Assembly: GCA_014281115.1 (NCBI GenBank)
Contig: JACONQ010000002.1
Location: forward strand, 1,116,001-1,180,000
Length of the DNA: 64,000 bases
Direction of reading: 5' to 3'
DNA from: Laburnicola sp. R22_1
Taxonomy: Eukaryota; Ascomycota; Dothideomycetes; Pleosporales; Didymosphaeriaceae
The position numbers and the translations under genes were made by a program. The notes under the pieces are model-generated. The model saw nothing but the letters and a program-made list of their open reading frames with translations. It searched no databases and was not told the origin of the DNA. This document shows positions 43,201 to 54,526 of the stretch, piece after piece (within the stretch, counting starts at the first letter, position 1; every line of letters starts with the position of its first letter).

Positions 43201-43730
43201 ACGCCTGCTTCAGGATATATAAGAGGCAGCATATACTTAAAAGATAGCTTTAAAGTAATACCATTAATAATAGAGGCTAACTTTACCTTTCTATTAGCAG
43301 ACACCTTAAGCTCAGCGTATCCAAAGTATCGTAGTACAGCCCGTAAGGCGTAAGGACGTAGCTATCTTCTAGGCTGTAGCATAGCCATAATTGTATGTAT
43401 TTTAGCCTATAGTACAGCTTTACAGTAGCCCTCTTTAAAGGGCTGCTCTCCTTCCTTAGAGGGCTGCTCTTATAAGAGGACCTATTTATATAACTAGGTT
43501 ACGTAACTTAGGTTATATAATATCTATATATAGTATATAAGTTACTATAAACTATACTATAGTTATAAACTATAATTTACTATTTTTAGAGGCTTTTATA
43601 TGTATATAACACCTATATAAGCTGTAGCGTACTAGTAGAGCAATAGGGGGTAGCTGTAGCGTACTACGCTACAGTGAAAACGCTGCTTAAGCTAAGAACA
43701 TAGCTAGCTATTCTTAGACAAGCTGGCAAA
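43200..43730. other. AT-rich block with palindromes
   Basis: Strongly AT-rich, dominated by TA dinucleotides (for example 43500-43600), contrasting with flanking ~50% GC DNA. It includes the perfect 21-bp palindrome CTGTAGCGTA-C-TACGCTACAG at 43654-43674 and a second CTGTAGCGTACTA at 43622. It is consistent with an old RIP-mutated repeat but no parent element can be identified. Confidence 0.6.
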
Positions 43731-43732
43731 TA

Positions 43733-43797
43733 GATATAGGTTAGGTTAGGGTTAGGTTGCTTTATATAAGACCCTAACCTTAACCTAACCTATATCC
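43733..43797. repeat. telomere-like inverted repeat (TTAGGG variants)
   Basis: The left arm GATATAGGTTAGGTTAGGG continues GTTAGGTT to 43758. The right arm 43771-43797 is its inverse (ACCCTAACCTTAACCTAACC then TATATCC). The arms are separated by GCTTTATATAAG and together could form a hairpin. Confidence 0.8.
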
Positions 43798-44161
43798 AAG
43801 CAACTGGTAGAAAATATGGATGGAGCTGCAAAGCCAGCGCTCATGTCAAGCAAAGGGCGTGATACGCGTCTCTATCGCACGTTGTCTCTGGAAGAAGACT
43901 CCTATCGCAGTTAGTCGACCGTTCGGATTGCGGGGTTGAACCGCCTCGGAGTAAGCTCCACATTTTGCCAGCGCTTGCCGATAGGGCATTCTGCAACGCG
44001 TATGCATGATGTCGCTGGCGAACAGTCATAGTTGAATCAGCTGGAAAATATATAGCTGTGCGGGATCAGCTTCAGCGGAATGATATACTAATCCAGCCTT
44101 TCGTTGATATCGTTATTTTTTAGGAAACTCCAGGAGACCAAAAAGGAAACTCACAGGCGAG

Positions 44162-45616
44162 ATGGACGCAGTGGCAAATCCAGCGGTCCAGCGGCAGGAC
44201 ATGCCACCCGGTGGGCGGTCGGAACTGATATCAAACGAACCAAACATGCTTGAGAAGACGATTTCCAGGCTCTCGAAAAGACGTACATCTGCTCAGACAG
44301 AGAAAAGCCATACGAACGAAGTACCGTCGCTGCAGAGGCCAGTGCAACATAGGGATGGATCAGACGAAGAAATTGCAAGTGAGGCAGATTCCGAAGACGA
44401 TTTTCCAGAAGGTGGATTAAGAGCATGGCTGGTGGTGTTCGCGGCGTGGCTGATGTTGCTACCGTCATTCGGCTTCATGGTCGCAATCGGCACACTGCAA
44501 GATTACTGGCACCAAAACCAGCTTGCAGACTACGCTGCCCGTGACGTCGGCTGGATACCCTCGGTCTTTGTGTATCTTACGCTCGGGCTGGGCCTTTGGG
44601 TGGGACCGCTTTTCGACAGATATGGACCACGATGGATTGCCCTGATTGGGAGTATTGGATACGTCATCATGATTTTCCTTCTTGCGGAATGTACAGAGTT
44701 CTGGCAAATGATACTATGCTGTGGTGTCCTGGGTGGCGCGACAGGTGCTATGTTGACGTGCACTGCGCTCTCGGCAGTTGCGCATTGGTTCAAAACACGG
44801 AGAGCCCTCGCGCAAGGCATCGCAATGGCGGGGAATTCTGCTGGAGGTTTGTCGATCCCTCTGATACTCAAATCAACGTTACCGGCATATGGTTATGCAT
44901 GGTCGCTTCGGATCCTGGGCTTCATTTTCCTGGCTTGCCTTGTAGTCAGCAACCTCTTGCTCAAGGCTCGCTTCCCCCCCACAGCCGCAGCGAAGAAGAA
45001 GGCAATCATATCTCTGTCAAATTTTGGGGACTTGCGGTTCAGCCTCTTTACCATCAGCGTATTCGGATTCGAAGTCGTGCTATTCGGAGGCTTGGGTATT
45101 TTGCCTACGTACGCAACTGTGAGCACCGACTTTCCGCCGGATACCGGCTTCTACCTGATTGCGGTTCTCAACGGCGTCTCATGCCTCGGGCGAATCTTGC
45201 CAGGGTATCTGGCGGACAAAATTGGGCGATTCAACACGTTGTTGATAATGATCGTCTTCACGTTGGTCTTTATGCTGGGCTTGTGGCTGCCACTAGGCAC
45301 AAAATCACTGCCAGCATTGTATTGTTTCGCAGCACTGTTCGGATTTAGCACTGGAAGTTGGATGGCGCTTACACCCGCCTGTGTTGGTCAATTGTGTCGA
45401 GCAGACCAATTCGGGCGCTACTATGGGTCGATGTACTTTGTCGCCAGTCTAGCGACTTTGGTGTGCATCCCGATCAGCGGCGAGCTCGTTCAGACCGTCG
45501 GTCCTGAAGCCATGGTCGGTTTCTTTTGCGCTATCCTGACACTGAGCTTGATAAGTTTTGTATTCAGTCGGTGGGCTTGTCTGGGAAGGCGTTGGGTTAT
45601 CAGAGCCATAGTGTGA
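44162..45616 (+). CDS. MFS monocarboxylate-transporter-like (MCT/MCH) permease
   Basis: Single exon, 484 aa. A long hydrophilic acidic N-terminus (~85 aa, DGSDEEIASEADSEDDFPEGG) precedes GGLRAWLVVFAAWLMLL, the usual entry to TM1 in this family. Twelve hydrophobic segments follow. GPLFDRYGPRW is the TM2-3 loop, and KTRRALAQGIAMAGNSAGGLSIPLI is the MCT-type TM4-5 signature. SLSNFGDLRFSLFTISVF opens the second half. Fungal members carry monocarboxylates, riboflavin or unknown solutes across the plasma membrane; the substrate is not readable here. The ATG lies just after a short AT-rich leader. No premature stops. Confidence 0.88.
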   Translation: MDAVANPAVQRQDMPPGGRSELISNEPNMLEKTISRLSKRRTSAQTEKSHTNEVPSLQRPVQHRDGSDEEIASEADSEDDFPEGGLRAWLVVFAAWLMLLPSFGFMVAIGTLQDYWHQNQLADYAARDVGWIPSVFVYLTLGLGLWVGPLFDRYGPRWIALIGSIGYVIMIFLLAECTEFWQMILCCGVLGGATGAMLTCTALSAVAHWFKTRRALAQGIAMAGNSAGGLSIPLILKSTLPAYGYAWSLRILGFIFLACLVVSNLLLKARFPPTAAAKKKAIISLSNFGDLRFSLFTISVFGFEVVLFGGLGILPTYATVSTDFPPDTGFYLIAVLNGVSCLGRILPGYLADKIGRFNTLLIMIVFTLVFMLGLWLPLGTKSLPALYCFAALFGFSTGSWMALTPACVGQLCRADQFGRYYGSMYFVASLATLVCIPISGELVQTVGPEAMVGFFCAILTLSLISFVFSRWACLGRRWVIRAIV

Positions 45617-46500
45617 AGAAAATGTTTGGAGCAATGACGTAATTGCAACGGTCGGAAAGGCAATGGGAGAATAGTTTATTGAGATAATCAGAGATAATCA
45701 TAGGAATTGGTGGTGTTGAAACTGAAGCAAGAGAATGGCCGCTAGGAGATTGGATGGCCGCGCCAAGACCTTCGCTTGAATAAAAACTTTCGGTGCTCGT
45801 GCTTCCTTGCCCTCACCTCCTTAAGCGCACCCACCCTGCGCAGCCCTGGGTCGACTGCAACAACGCAGCGTGAGCTGATAATATGGCATAAGACCTCAGT
45901 TGCGCGACATGGGTCTAGCGCGTGACTGAGAGACACGAAGCTACAGGTAAGAGTCTGCTTTTTCTTCATCACAAAAACACCCTTCGATATGATGATTCAA
46001 TTAGTTCAAGTTTCAAGACGGATCGGAGAGGCCTTCGCCTCACTGAATGAGCATTTCCAGACTGACAAACCACCCCTCTCGTCGCTCTATACATCATTCT
46101 CTATTCACAAGCTAACGGAGCAACACAGATTGCAGCAGACTATATATGTTTTCACTTTTTCATTCGCTATCTTCAACTGAGAGTGTTTCCGAAGAATTCT
46201 AGAACACGCACAGCTAGTGTACACTTCAGGAGAGAACATCAGAACCAGATTCATCGAGATGAAGGAAATAGATCCGCGAGACATCAAAGCAAATGCATCC
46301 ATATACGCCGCCCGAACCACTGCCTTTTCCGCTGGACATGCCCATAACCTGCCCAGTTTTGAGCAACCACTCTGCTAGCGTAATATCAGAAATGATGAGA
46401 AACGCATCCATAATCATGATCTACTAATGATGATGAAGACCCTGGAAAGAAGCAATGAAGCTCTTCGGTGCCTACATAGTGACGGAGTCGAGGCTAGCAC
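45617..46500. other. intergenic between convergent genes, no gene supported
   Basis: Short overlapping frames only. 3' flanks of the MCT-like permease and the HVA1-TUDOR gene. Confidence 0.5.
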
Positions 46501-47443
46501 TCAAGCCTTGTTCCTTGCACTCCGCCTGGGCTCGCCATCAGCAGTAGCGGCCTTCTTAGGCTCTCTCTTCTTCGCAGGCTCCTTCTCCTTGGGCCGGCCT
46601 GGCTTCTTGGTCTTGCCTTTAGTCTTCTCCTCATCCGCTTTAGCCTTCTTCGAGACAGGCTCTTCCTTGTCAGCACCGGCGCCGTTGGTCTCGACAGCTG
46701 GGGACTCTTCGGCTTTGCGCTTCGTCCCGGTCTTGGGAGCTTCGGTGATCTTCTCCTCAGCCTTGGGTGTTTTGGGGCCCTTCTCTTCCTGGGCTTCCTC
46801 AGGCGCGTTGGCCGGTTCAGCCGTGCCGTTTTGATTCTCTGAATCATCCTTGTCGGACGGCTTCTCTGGCTTGGTTTCCTTCTGCTCCGCAGCGGGAGCC
46901 TCTTTTATATCCTCATCTTTCTGCTCTGGCTCGGCCGGTTTCTCTTCTTCCTTCTTGTCGGGCTTGGGCTCCTTGTCCGCATTATCGAGGTCTGGCTGTT
47001 TCTGCTCTTCCTTGGACTCGCCATTGGCTTGCTCGGAGTCGCCATTGGCCTTCTCCTCTATGTCGAGCTCTGACGGACGCTTGACGACGTCATTCCCGGG
47101 TCTCTCGATGTGGACGGCGGGGTTTTCGGGTTCGGCGTTCTTCTTGATGGTGTTGCCTCGATTGGACTCGATGGCAATTTCGCCATGCTCCTTAACCTCA
47201 GCAACTTCACCGCTTGGCCGTCCTCCAGACCATTGCCAGGAGACTATAGTACGCACATTAGCATACGGTTCTCATCGTTCATGGGGGCATCGCTCAGGGT
47301 CGGTAGTGTATGCGCTCGTTGCGCGCGCCCACTGGCGCAGACGTGCTAGCGAGCTCACCGCAAGGCCATTGTCACACTGAGACAAACTGGATGGGACGGA
47401 CGCGCATACCTTTATCACCTTCCTGAATCTGTGTATCAGCCAT
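46501..47443 (-). CDS. HVA1-TUDOR domain protein with acidic/basic tail (2 exons)
   Basis: Exon 1 is 47410-47443 (34 nt), exon 2 46501-47243, intron 166 bp, 258 aa. The N-terminus MADTQIQEGDKVSWQWSGG and then GEVAEVKEHGEIAIESNRG, AVHIERPGNDVVKRPSEL is the hypervirulence-associated TUDOR fold (about residues 8-68). The rest is low-complexity Lys/Glu/Pro with a KTKKPGRPKEKEPAKKREP tail, AT-hook-like (GRP flanked by basic residues), so a nuclear DNA- or chromatin-associated role is likely by inference. The tiny first exon would be missed without splicing: the spliced frame joins DK to VSWQWSGG. Confidence 0.8.
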
Positions 47444-48275
47444 GGCGCGTTTTGTTGCTCAACAGTCAGCAGTGCTGGAATGACGTTGAATCTCGGCAAA
47501 CTCGGACTCGGCGGTCGCGAAATCTGCCGAGAAGCTCAATTGAGTCGCGTAAAGCTGGCGGAGAGGCGCGAAACGACAAGGAGGATGCGCGCGTGGTGGT
47601 GAGATGCGCACTGACGGGCATAGAGAGGTGAAAGGGCGAATGATCAGGGCTCTTGCGTGATGTGAGGTCAAGCTCTTGATCGGAGAACTGCGAGCGATGG
47701 GCGATCTGCAGTCGTGATTGGCTCGCGTGCAAGTTATGGGGAAGGTGGCTTGTCCACAAAGCCGGTCACAGCGCCAGCGTCATCGGCGGCTCGTGCAGGT
47801 ATCGGCTATAAGACGGGTTTGCGAGCTCGAGCACGGTGCGGATATTGCGTTGTAATGCGGCGACTCTAAAACCTGGTGATAGTGATGGTTGTGGCGATGG
47901 TGAGAGAAAGAGAGGTGAGTGTTTGCTGCGGTGAGAGCGTCGGCATTGATTGCTCAGGTCAGCCCTACCGGCAACTGCTGAACCGACACATTGTTTTGGC
48001 AGGAGCGACACCAAACGCGTGAACGACACGACGCGCTGTGTCCCTAGCTGCCACGCGCAGTACTGTACGTTATAAGTTCATAGTGGCAAGGGCGATTTGG
48101 ATCGTTGTATCTGGTTTTTGAGCCCGTCACCCCTATTGATGCACGCGAAAACAGTGAGAAAACTCATTGCTAGAAGTCTATATACTCGAGCATCGAACTC
48201 CATATCTTAACACTGATCTTCATATAGACAGAAGCGAAATTATGTACACCCTCGACAAAAACGAACCTCTCACCG
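47444..48275. other. intergenic, no gene supported
   Basis: Promoter side of the HVA1-TUDOR gene (47444 rightward) and the 3' flank of the haemolysin III gene. Overlapping short frames at 47459-48029 on both strands are not supported. Confidence 0.5.
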
Positions 48276-49263
48276 TCATGTGCCCTGTAAGAACATAAAC
48301 TTCACCTCTCCAGCCCTCTGACTATGCTCGTAATCAAACGCCTTGACCAACCCTACGAGATGCGACATCGCAGCCAACACAACCAAAACATGAAAGATCT
48401 GATGCGATGAGCCCCAGATATCGAATGTACCTGGCTTCAGGCGCTCCGGGAATCTTGCCGCATAGACACCAGCTCCGAAAATGTAGAGAAATCCTTGGAG
48501 AACAACCCAGTCGAGACCGATCGTCTTTCGCATGTGCTCTAGGCCGTACAGACGCAGACTATGACAGACAGGGAAGACAGCCGAAAGACCCATGAGCACG
48601 AACATGAGAGCGCGAAAAGGACGTAGAGCGGGAGTGCGGAATGTAGGGTGAATGGATACGATGGATGTTCCCCCTGCAAGGGTGGTAATCTAACATGTTC
48701 AGCGTACAGACGTTTGAAGGGTATGGATGTATGTTTACCATTGTAGCATACGTTTTCATGAGCTCCGGCTCGCTCTGAAATGCATAGTATAGGACTGGTA
48801 TAAAGCTACCCCAAATCAATAGCACAATGCCCAAATAGTCAAGCTTGTTTCCCCACACAGCCACTTCATGGCTATGATTCGAAATGGTGTGATATGTCGC
48901 ACTCATACCGAGGCATCCGATAGCCCCGAGGAAGAAACAGCTGAAGACAAGCACGTCTTCTCTTGTAGCCGACTCATATCGCGGTACGAGAGCGGAGTAA
49001 ACAATTCCGGATCCAACAAGTGCCAGTGCTGCACCGATCAGATGTGACCAGATATTGACGGTTTCGTTGTGAATGTAGCCCACAGATTGGAAGGACTTGT
49101 TATAGGAATTGGTGGCGGGCCTGTATCCAGAGATGATGTAATGGTTGTCTCGCTGCCAATTGGGAAGCTCATGCCAGAGGAGAGTGAGCTTTTCTTCGAC
49201 TTGCTTTTCGACTTTGTTCTCGGCGTCAGAGAGCTGGTTGACAGATTTCTTAGCGGCGTCCAT
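48276..49263 (-). CDS. haemolysin III / adiponectin-receptor-like membrane protein (IZH-like, 2 exons)
   Basis: Exons 48739-49263 and 48276-48689, 49-bp intron, phase 0, 312 aa. PAQR-type seven-membrane protein. Signature pieces: LPNWQRDNHYIISGYRP before TM1, HNETVNIWSHLIGA, SATYHTISNHS (first zinc-ligand His), DYLGIVLLIWGSFIPVLYY, and HQIFHVLVVLAAMSH (second His cluster) in the last TM. Fungal IZH proteins influence zinc and sterol/lipid metabolism, probably as ceramidase-type hydrolases at the ER or plasma membrane. All expected His residues are present. Expression would start at the ATG 49263, head-to-head with the CSN8-like gene 392 bp away. Confidence 0.9.
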
Positions 49264-49655
49264 GGCGACTGGAAAAGAAACGAACGGATAGAGAGAGAAG
49301 AGAAGGTCAGAGAATCTGATTTTTCAACCCATGGATGTTCAGACCAAGAAGTCGCGGTTTCAGACGAGAAAGGCGCGGCGGAAGGGGTGCATTAAGCTCG
49401 GGCTTTGCCCCTCATCACCGAGGCATCGCCGCGCGGGGCTCTCGCGATCCTCGAGCACATGTGAGCCAAGTTCAACCAACAGTGCAGTGACCAACATCTC
49501 TTGTTTGGGAGTACCTTCCACTTCACATACACTACCACGATGCTCCTTCCTTCATAGCATCCTGCGCGACCTTCCGCGCTTCACAGTATCGCATCACCAA
49601 CCTTGAGTGAGGTCGCACCGCTATCCATTAACACTACCACTAACCCCAGCCCAAG
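49264..49655. promoter_or_regulatory. shared promoter of IZH-like and CSN8-like genes
   Basis: 392 bp between two diverging start codons, pyrimidine-rich on the right side (CACTACCACGATGCTCC region). No specific motif is claimed. Confidence 0.4.
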
Positions 49656-50653
49656 ATGATGTCCTCCAGAACCACCGACCAGGTACGCCCGAGCACCCGT
49701 CGAGGAGCTTCAGGTGCCTGGCGTCGCGGCGACCGCCTCAAGCCCGCGCCAGCAGACACGCTCGAGCTGTACGGGCTGCCCTCGAAGGGCGAGACCAGGT
49801 ACACTGAGGCCCGCCGAGCTCATGGTGCACCACCATTGACAAAGACGATACCAGGCTCAATGATTTCCGCACGCAGGAATTCTACTTCCACAAGATCCTC
49901 GAGCGCTACATGCGCCTCTGCGCCATCAACGAGGAGCAACTCGGCGACCTCTTCGCCTCGGTCATCCTTACAGTATCCCAAGCCACGACGACCGGTCTCG
50001 GGCTCCCTGCGCCTCAATCGAAGGACCCTCCCACCGCTGAGCCGACATTCAATAGCCCCTCGATAAACGAGCTGTCCACCGTCCTCAGCGCATTCCGCAA
50101 GCTACGCGAAGCTATCACGGCTACGGGCCGGAAAGACGCCTTCGCACGGCGAGCATACTTCTTCGGCGTTCACGCTGCAGTACTGTGCAAGGACTGGCAA
50201 TCCTTTGTGCCCGCTCTGAACACGCTCCTCAATGTCCTCCATCAGCAGACGCCTCTAAGCCCGCCCGACCTGAAGGAGTACGTCGGTCTGATGGTCCTGG
50301 ACCAAGCGTGCCGACAAGGCGACATCGCGGGCGCACACGAGACGCGGCTCAAATACGGATATAAGGATAGACGTGTAGAGCTTGTGCTGAAGGCGCTGGT
50401 TGCTGATAATTGGGTCGTGTTCTGGAAAATGAAAAACGCGGTGGATGGGTATCAGCGTACGATTATGGAATTTGCGGAGCAGGGCATGAGGGTGCATGCG
50501 CTAAAGTGTCTTGGTAAGGGGTACATGGGTGCTGACAGAAAGTTTGTGGAGCGGTGTGCGGATAGACAGTGGTCGGAGCTAGTTGAGGATGGCGTGGGAT
50601 GGGAGTTAACGGAGCACGACAAGGTTATCATTAAGAAGCCGAAAGCGAAATGA
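49656..50653 (+). CDS. CSN8/PSMD8/eIF3K-domain-like protein (2 exons)
   Basis: Exon 1 49656-49798, intron 49799-49854, exon 2 49855-50653, 313 aa. The splice restores TLELYGLPSKGETRLNDFRTQEFYF; reading straight through exon 1 runs out of frame. The C-terminal half is helical (DLKEYVGLMVLDQACRQGDIAGAHETRLKYG, RRVELVLKALVADNWVVFWKMKNAVDGYQRTIMEFAEQGMR) and ends with a winged-helix-like segment (WELTEHDKVIIKKPKAK). This is the CSN8/PSD8/EIF3K superfamily arrangement, so a scaffold subunit of a proteasome-lid-like, signalosome or eIF3-like complex is plausible; which one is not resolvable. Confidence 0.65.
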
Positions 50654-50940
50654 GAGCATGTGCGGTAACGCAGATCGGCGCGAAAGAACGTCAGAAACGC
50701 TGGATACAAAGCTACGGCAATACGGCTTTATTGGATTCGGTAACGGAGACGTATTGTGTGCATTTTGGAGTAGTCTGTCACAGGGTGGGTTGTTCCCATT
50801 TCCTCATGTCACGACCGGACTCGCTGAAAATGAAGCAGCTTTGAGAGGAAACGGAGTATGCCCAGGAAATGCCGACTCAAGTGGTGGGTAGATTGATTGG
50901 AACTGGGTATCATTACTGCTATCGTCAAACGCATTGTATC

Positions 50941-52322
50941 TCATTCAGCTTCTTCTTCTTCTTCTTCTTCTTCCTCCTCCTCACCCGCCTCATCATGCCA
51001 TACGTCATCGTCCATGTCATACTCATCGATATCCTCCATCTCTTCGTCTTCATCTTCCTCACCCTCTCCACCCGCCTGGCCCCTCTCTTTCCGTTTCCTC
51101 TCAATGTTCTCCCTCTGTATCCTCCTGCGCTCTTCCTTCTCCTTGTTTCGCTTGTCCCATACCTGTTCCATCTCCTTGAGCTCCTCCTTACTCTTTGTGA
51201 CGTACTCATGCCACATCACCTTGCCGCTGCATATATCCTCCTCCACTTTCGTCAACCTCAGCTTCATCCGTGGACCAATCTCGACGAGCTTGACCGCGCG
51301 TTTCTCGACCTTCGGCTTGTTTACCCGCGGCTTTCCTGCTTCTTCTCCGGCCGCCGCTGCGCGTTCCCTGTCCCGTTTCGACATGACTTTTCGTTGTACC
51401 GGAGCTGCAACTTCGACCTCGGCGTCCGTATCTGCTTCGGTGTCGCTCGCAGATGTATAGCCCGCAGCAGACGGATCTAGCATGTAGTCGGCCACATCCT
51501 CAAGCTTGCCAAGATTGGGCAGACCACGGCTCTTCTTCTCGCGGCCACCAATCAGCTTCTCGGCCGCATATAACCTTCGGATCGCCTTGGGCAAGCCAGT
51601 GATCTTGGTCGTGATAGCGTAGTGTCTCAAGGTGATTGTACAGGTACCATTATCCTCCTCAGACGGTGGTTCTCGGTTCAAAAGCAGTACTCGTTTGATC
51701 GTATGCAGTGGGGTCGTATGCGGTTGTATCGGCGGGAACAGGCCCTGGAACATATCCGTGACTAATTTCTCGAGATGCTTCGGTGGTGCACTATCCCCCA
51801 ACTTCTCTCTCTCCACATCTGAGGTCATGAAGTTATTCATTACGAGCAGAGGCGCGACTTGGTAGTCATTCGCACCGGCTCTATAGTGCTTCATCGACTT
51901 CATTATGTCTTTCGCGAGTGAGTACTTCTCAACTCTGAAATGCAGCGTGGGACCGCGCGGTGTCTTTGCCAGGCGGAGGTTCGTGTTGCCGGATTCTGAG
52001 CGTGAGAAGAGGAGGAGGTGGGTTACACCGAGGGGACCAGCCATTGTTGTATAGTCGCGTAATTTGTTCGCTCTCCGCTCCTATGATGTGTTAGGTACTG
52101 TGTAGCAGCATTGAGCACAATGGAGACACGCACCTTGAGTCTGACTGCCGTGTCTGGCTCCATGACATGCCGTACGTCCTGGACTAATTGCGAAACACTT
52201 GATCCCACTTCACCCGCGCCTATGCGTATGACCATACTCTTCGGGTTTCCCTCCTTGGGCTTGTTCACAGCTTGCTTGTCCGCAACGGACTGCTTCCGGC
52301 GCCCGCTCGTTCCTCTTGCCAT
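50941..52322 (-). CDS. SSF1: Ssf1/Ppan-type Brix-domain ribosome biogenesis factor (2 exons)
   Basis: Exons 52134-52322 and 50941-52080, 53-bp intron, phase 0, 442 aa. The Brix domain starts NPKSMVIRIGAGEVGSSVSQLVQDVRHVMEPDTAVRLK and crosses the splice into RRANKLRDYTT, then GVTHLLLFSRSESGNTNLRLAKTPRGPTLHF and IGPRMKLRLTKVEEDI. Nucleolar Ssf1 works with Rrp15 and Rrp14 in 27S pre-rRNA processing of the 60S subunit. The C-terminus is a charged coiled coil ending in a long Glu run encoded by a CTT/CTC trinucleotide repeat (50946-50990). Head-to-head with RRP3. Confidence 0.9.
50946..50990. repeat. (CTT)n/(CTC)n trinucleotide repeat encoding poly-Glu
   Basis: About nine CTT/TTC units followed by CTC units. 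On the minus strand they encode the acidic C-terminus of SSF1. Length polymorphism between strains is likely. Confidence 0.9.
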
Positions 52323-52603
52323 GTTGACGTTGATAGCGCAGACGTATTTCCACTGTCCCGAAGAAGAAACCTAGAAATCAATTAGTTCGTAAGGCAAGTA
52401 CTGCTTGACTTCTGGTGTTTCGGAATATCGCAGTGGTCGTGCGAAGTCTAGTTGCGACTGCCAAAATTTCTCCCCCTAGGACCGAAATCTTGGCGCAGAT
52501 CTTCTTATCGATAAGTGACGCTAAACCGTACTGGGTCACCAAAGCCTGGTTTATCTCAAAATTGTCCGCACCGGCATGTGCACTCGAAACCATACACAAC
52601 ACA
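52323..52603. promoter_or_regulatory. bidirectional promoter of SSF1 and RRP3
   Basis: 281 bp between diverging ATGs of two ribosome-biogenesis genes. Contains the perfect palindrome CTTATCGATAAG (52504-52515) and an AAAATTT (about 52463) resembling the yeast RRPE core. Function is inferred. Confidence 0.5.
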
Positions 52604-54188
52604 ATGTCCGCACTCAAGAAGAGAAAGCTTAACGCGAATACGAGCTCGCCTGCAGCTCCATCTCTGAAAACCAAGTCCTCGAAACACTCCGGTCCGCCCA
52701 CCACCACAACGAAGCCCACCCAGCGGCGCAAGGAACCGGCACCGGAACCAGAATCGAGTGAGGAGGATGCCGCAGATGACTCCGAGGAGGTAGAGGAAGA
52801 GCATGAAGAGAATAGAGAGGCAGAGTTAGATGGACATGAAGCAGGTGCAGGGGAAGCAAAGAAGACATTCGCAGATCTGGGCGTAAGAGAAGAGCTCTGC
52901 GAAGCATGTGCCAATCTCAAATTCACAAATCCGACGCCCATCCAGGAACAGTCGATACCACTGGCGCTCGAAGGACGCGATGTTATTGGCTTGGCGGAGA
53001 CGGGCTCTGGAAAGACGGCTGCGTTCGTGCTGCCTATCCTACAGTCGCTCATGGAGAAACCTCAACCGCTGTTTGGACTCGTTCTTGCGCCGACGCGTGA
53101 ACTAGCATATCAAATTGCTCAGCAGGTGGAGGCACTCGGGAGCATCATCAACGTCAAGTGTGCGACGCTTGTGGGCGGAATGGATATGGTGGCACAGTCG
53201 ATTGCTCTCGGCAAGCGGCCGCATATTGTGGTGGCCACACCAGGAAGGCTGTTAGACCACTTGGAGAACACGAAGGGCTTCTCGTTGAAATACCTGAAGT
53301 ACTTGGTCATGGACGAGGCAGATCGGTTGCTCGACCTTGACTTTGGTCCGATACTTGACAAGATCCTCAAAGTTCTCCCTCGAGAAGGTCGCCACACCTA
53401 CCTCTTCTCCGCGACCATGTCTACCAAAGTAGAGAATCTACAGAGAGCGGCCCTCCACAACCCAGTACGAGTCAACATCTCATCCAACTCCCACCAGCTA
53501 GTGGCTTCACTGGTCCAACGCTATATCTTTCTACCATACAAGAACAAAGATCTGTATCTCATTCACCTCCTCAACGACGCCATCGGACATAGCATCATCA
53601 TCTTTACAAGGACGGTGAATGAGACCCAACGGATCGCCATCCTACTCCGCACCCTAGGGTTTGGTAAGTCAAGACATCATGTATAATTATATGGATGCTA
53701 ACTTGTACCTCTTAGGAGCCATCCCTCTCCACGGCCAACTGAGCCAGTCCTCCCGTCTCGGTGCCCTCCAAAAATTCAAAAGCAGGAGTCGCGACATTCT
53801 CGTCGCCACCGACGTCGCTGCTCGCGGTCTTGATATCCCCTCGGTAGATCTGGTCATTAACCTCGATCTCCCACCAGACAGCAAGACCTACGTGCACCGA
53901 GTGGGTCGTACTGCCCGTGCTGGCAAGAGCGGAAAGGCTATCAGCTTTGTCACGCAGTATGACGTGGAGATTTGGCTGAGGACTGAAACTGCCCTGGGAC
54001 AGAAGATCGAGGAGGAGACTATACCAAAGGATGAGGCGATGGTATTGCTGGAGAGGGTGAGCGAGGCGCAGAGAGTGGCTGTCAAAGAGATGAAGGAAAT
54101 CCACGATAAGCGGGGCAGGAAAGGTAACGGGTTCAAGGGCTCAAAGGGCAAACGCGGGAGGGATGAGATGGATAGGGAGGAGGGTTGA
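52604..54188 (+). CDS. RRP3: DEAD-box ATP-dependent rRNA helicase (2 exons)
   Basis: Exons 52604-53663 and 53716-54188, 52-bp intron, 510 aa. Helicase core: Q motif [16 protein letters not shown], motif I AETGSGKT (131-138), Ia APTREL, Ib TPGR, motif II DEAD (237-240), motif III SAT (269-271), [42 protein letters not shown]. An acidic N-terminal extension (~85 aa) and a C-terminal [19 protein letters not shown] basic tail fit Rrp3, the nucleolar helicase needed for early 35S pre-rRNA cleavages toward 18S. The preceding in-frame extension from 52415 belongs to the promoter or leader; ATG 52604 ([10 protein letters not shown]) is the natural start. Confidence 0.92.
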
Positions 54189-54526
54189 TCAAATTGGGAA
54201 AGCTGAATGACGTAAAACTTCATAGTACCTGATTTAATGATGAAGGCCGTACCCATAGACATTCAAAGTGCATACGTCTGCCCGGTGTGCCCTTCCTCAA
54301 GCCAAAGCCATTTGACCACAGCTTTCCCTTACAGCGTTATACCGTATACCAAAAGGTCTGCGATGTTTCTCTTTCTGATACCCTTCAACCGCTCACTCAA
54401 GTCCCTACTATCCTCGCTTCCACTGTCCGACAATTCCCACATGTCAATCTCCTCATTGTATCTTACCCTCTTACCATGGCCGCTCTCGCCACCCTGCACG
54501 TTATCCGTGCGAGTGTCGCCGGCGTC
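54189..54526. other. 3' intergenic region between convergent RRP3 and PHD genes
   Basis: 338 bp. Frames on the plus strand here (54237-54685) run into the PHD gene on the other strand and have no family signature. Confidence 0.5.

Noticed and set aside
43841..44029. Minus-strand 62-codon frame near the telomere-like repeat
   Set aside because: Short, no motif, no neighbours supporting it.
50869..51480. 203-codon and 187-codon plus-strand frames rich in Ser/Leu/Phe
   Set aside because: Antisense to SSF1; the apparent hydrophobic or poly-Ser sequence is the shadow of its poly-Glu trinucleotide repeat.
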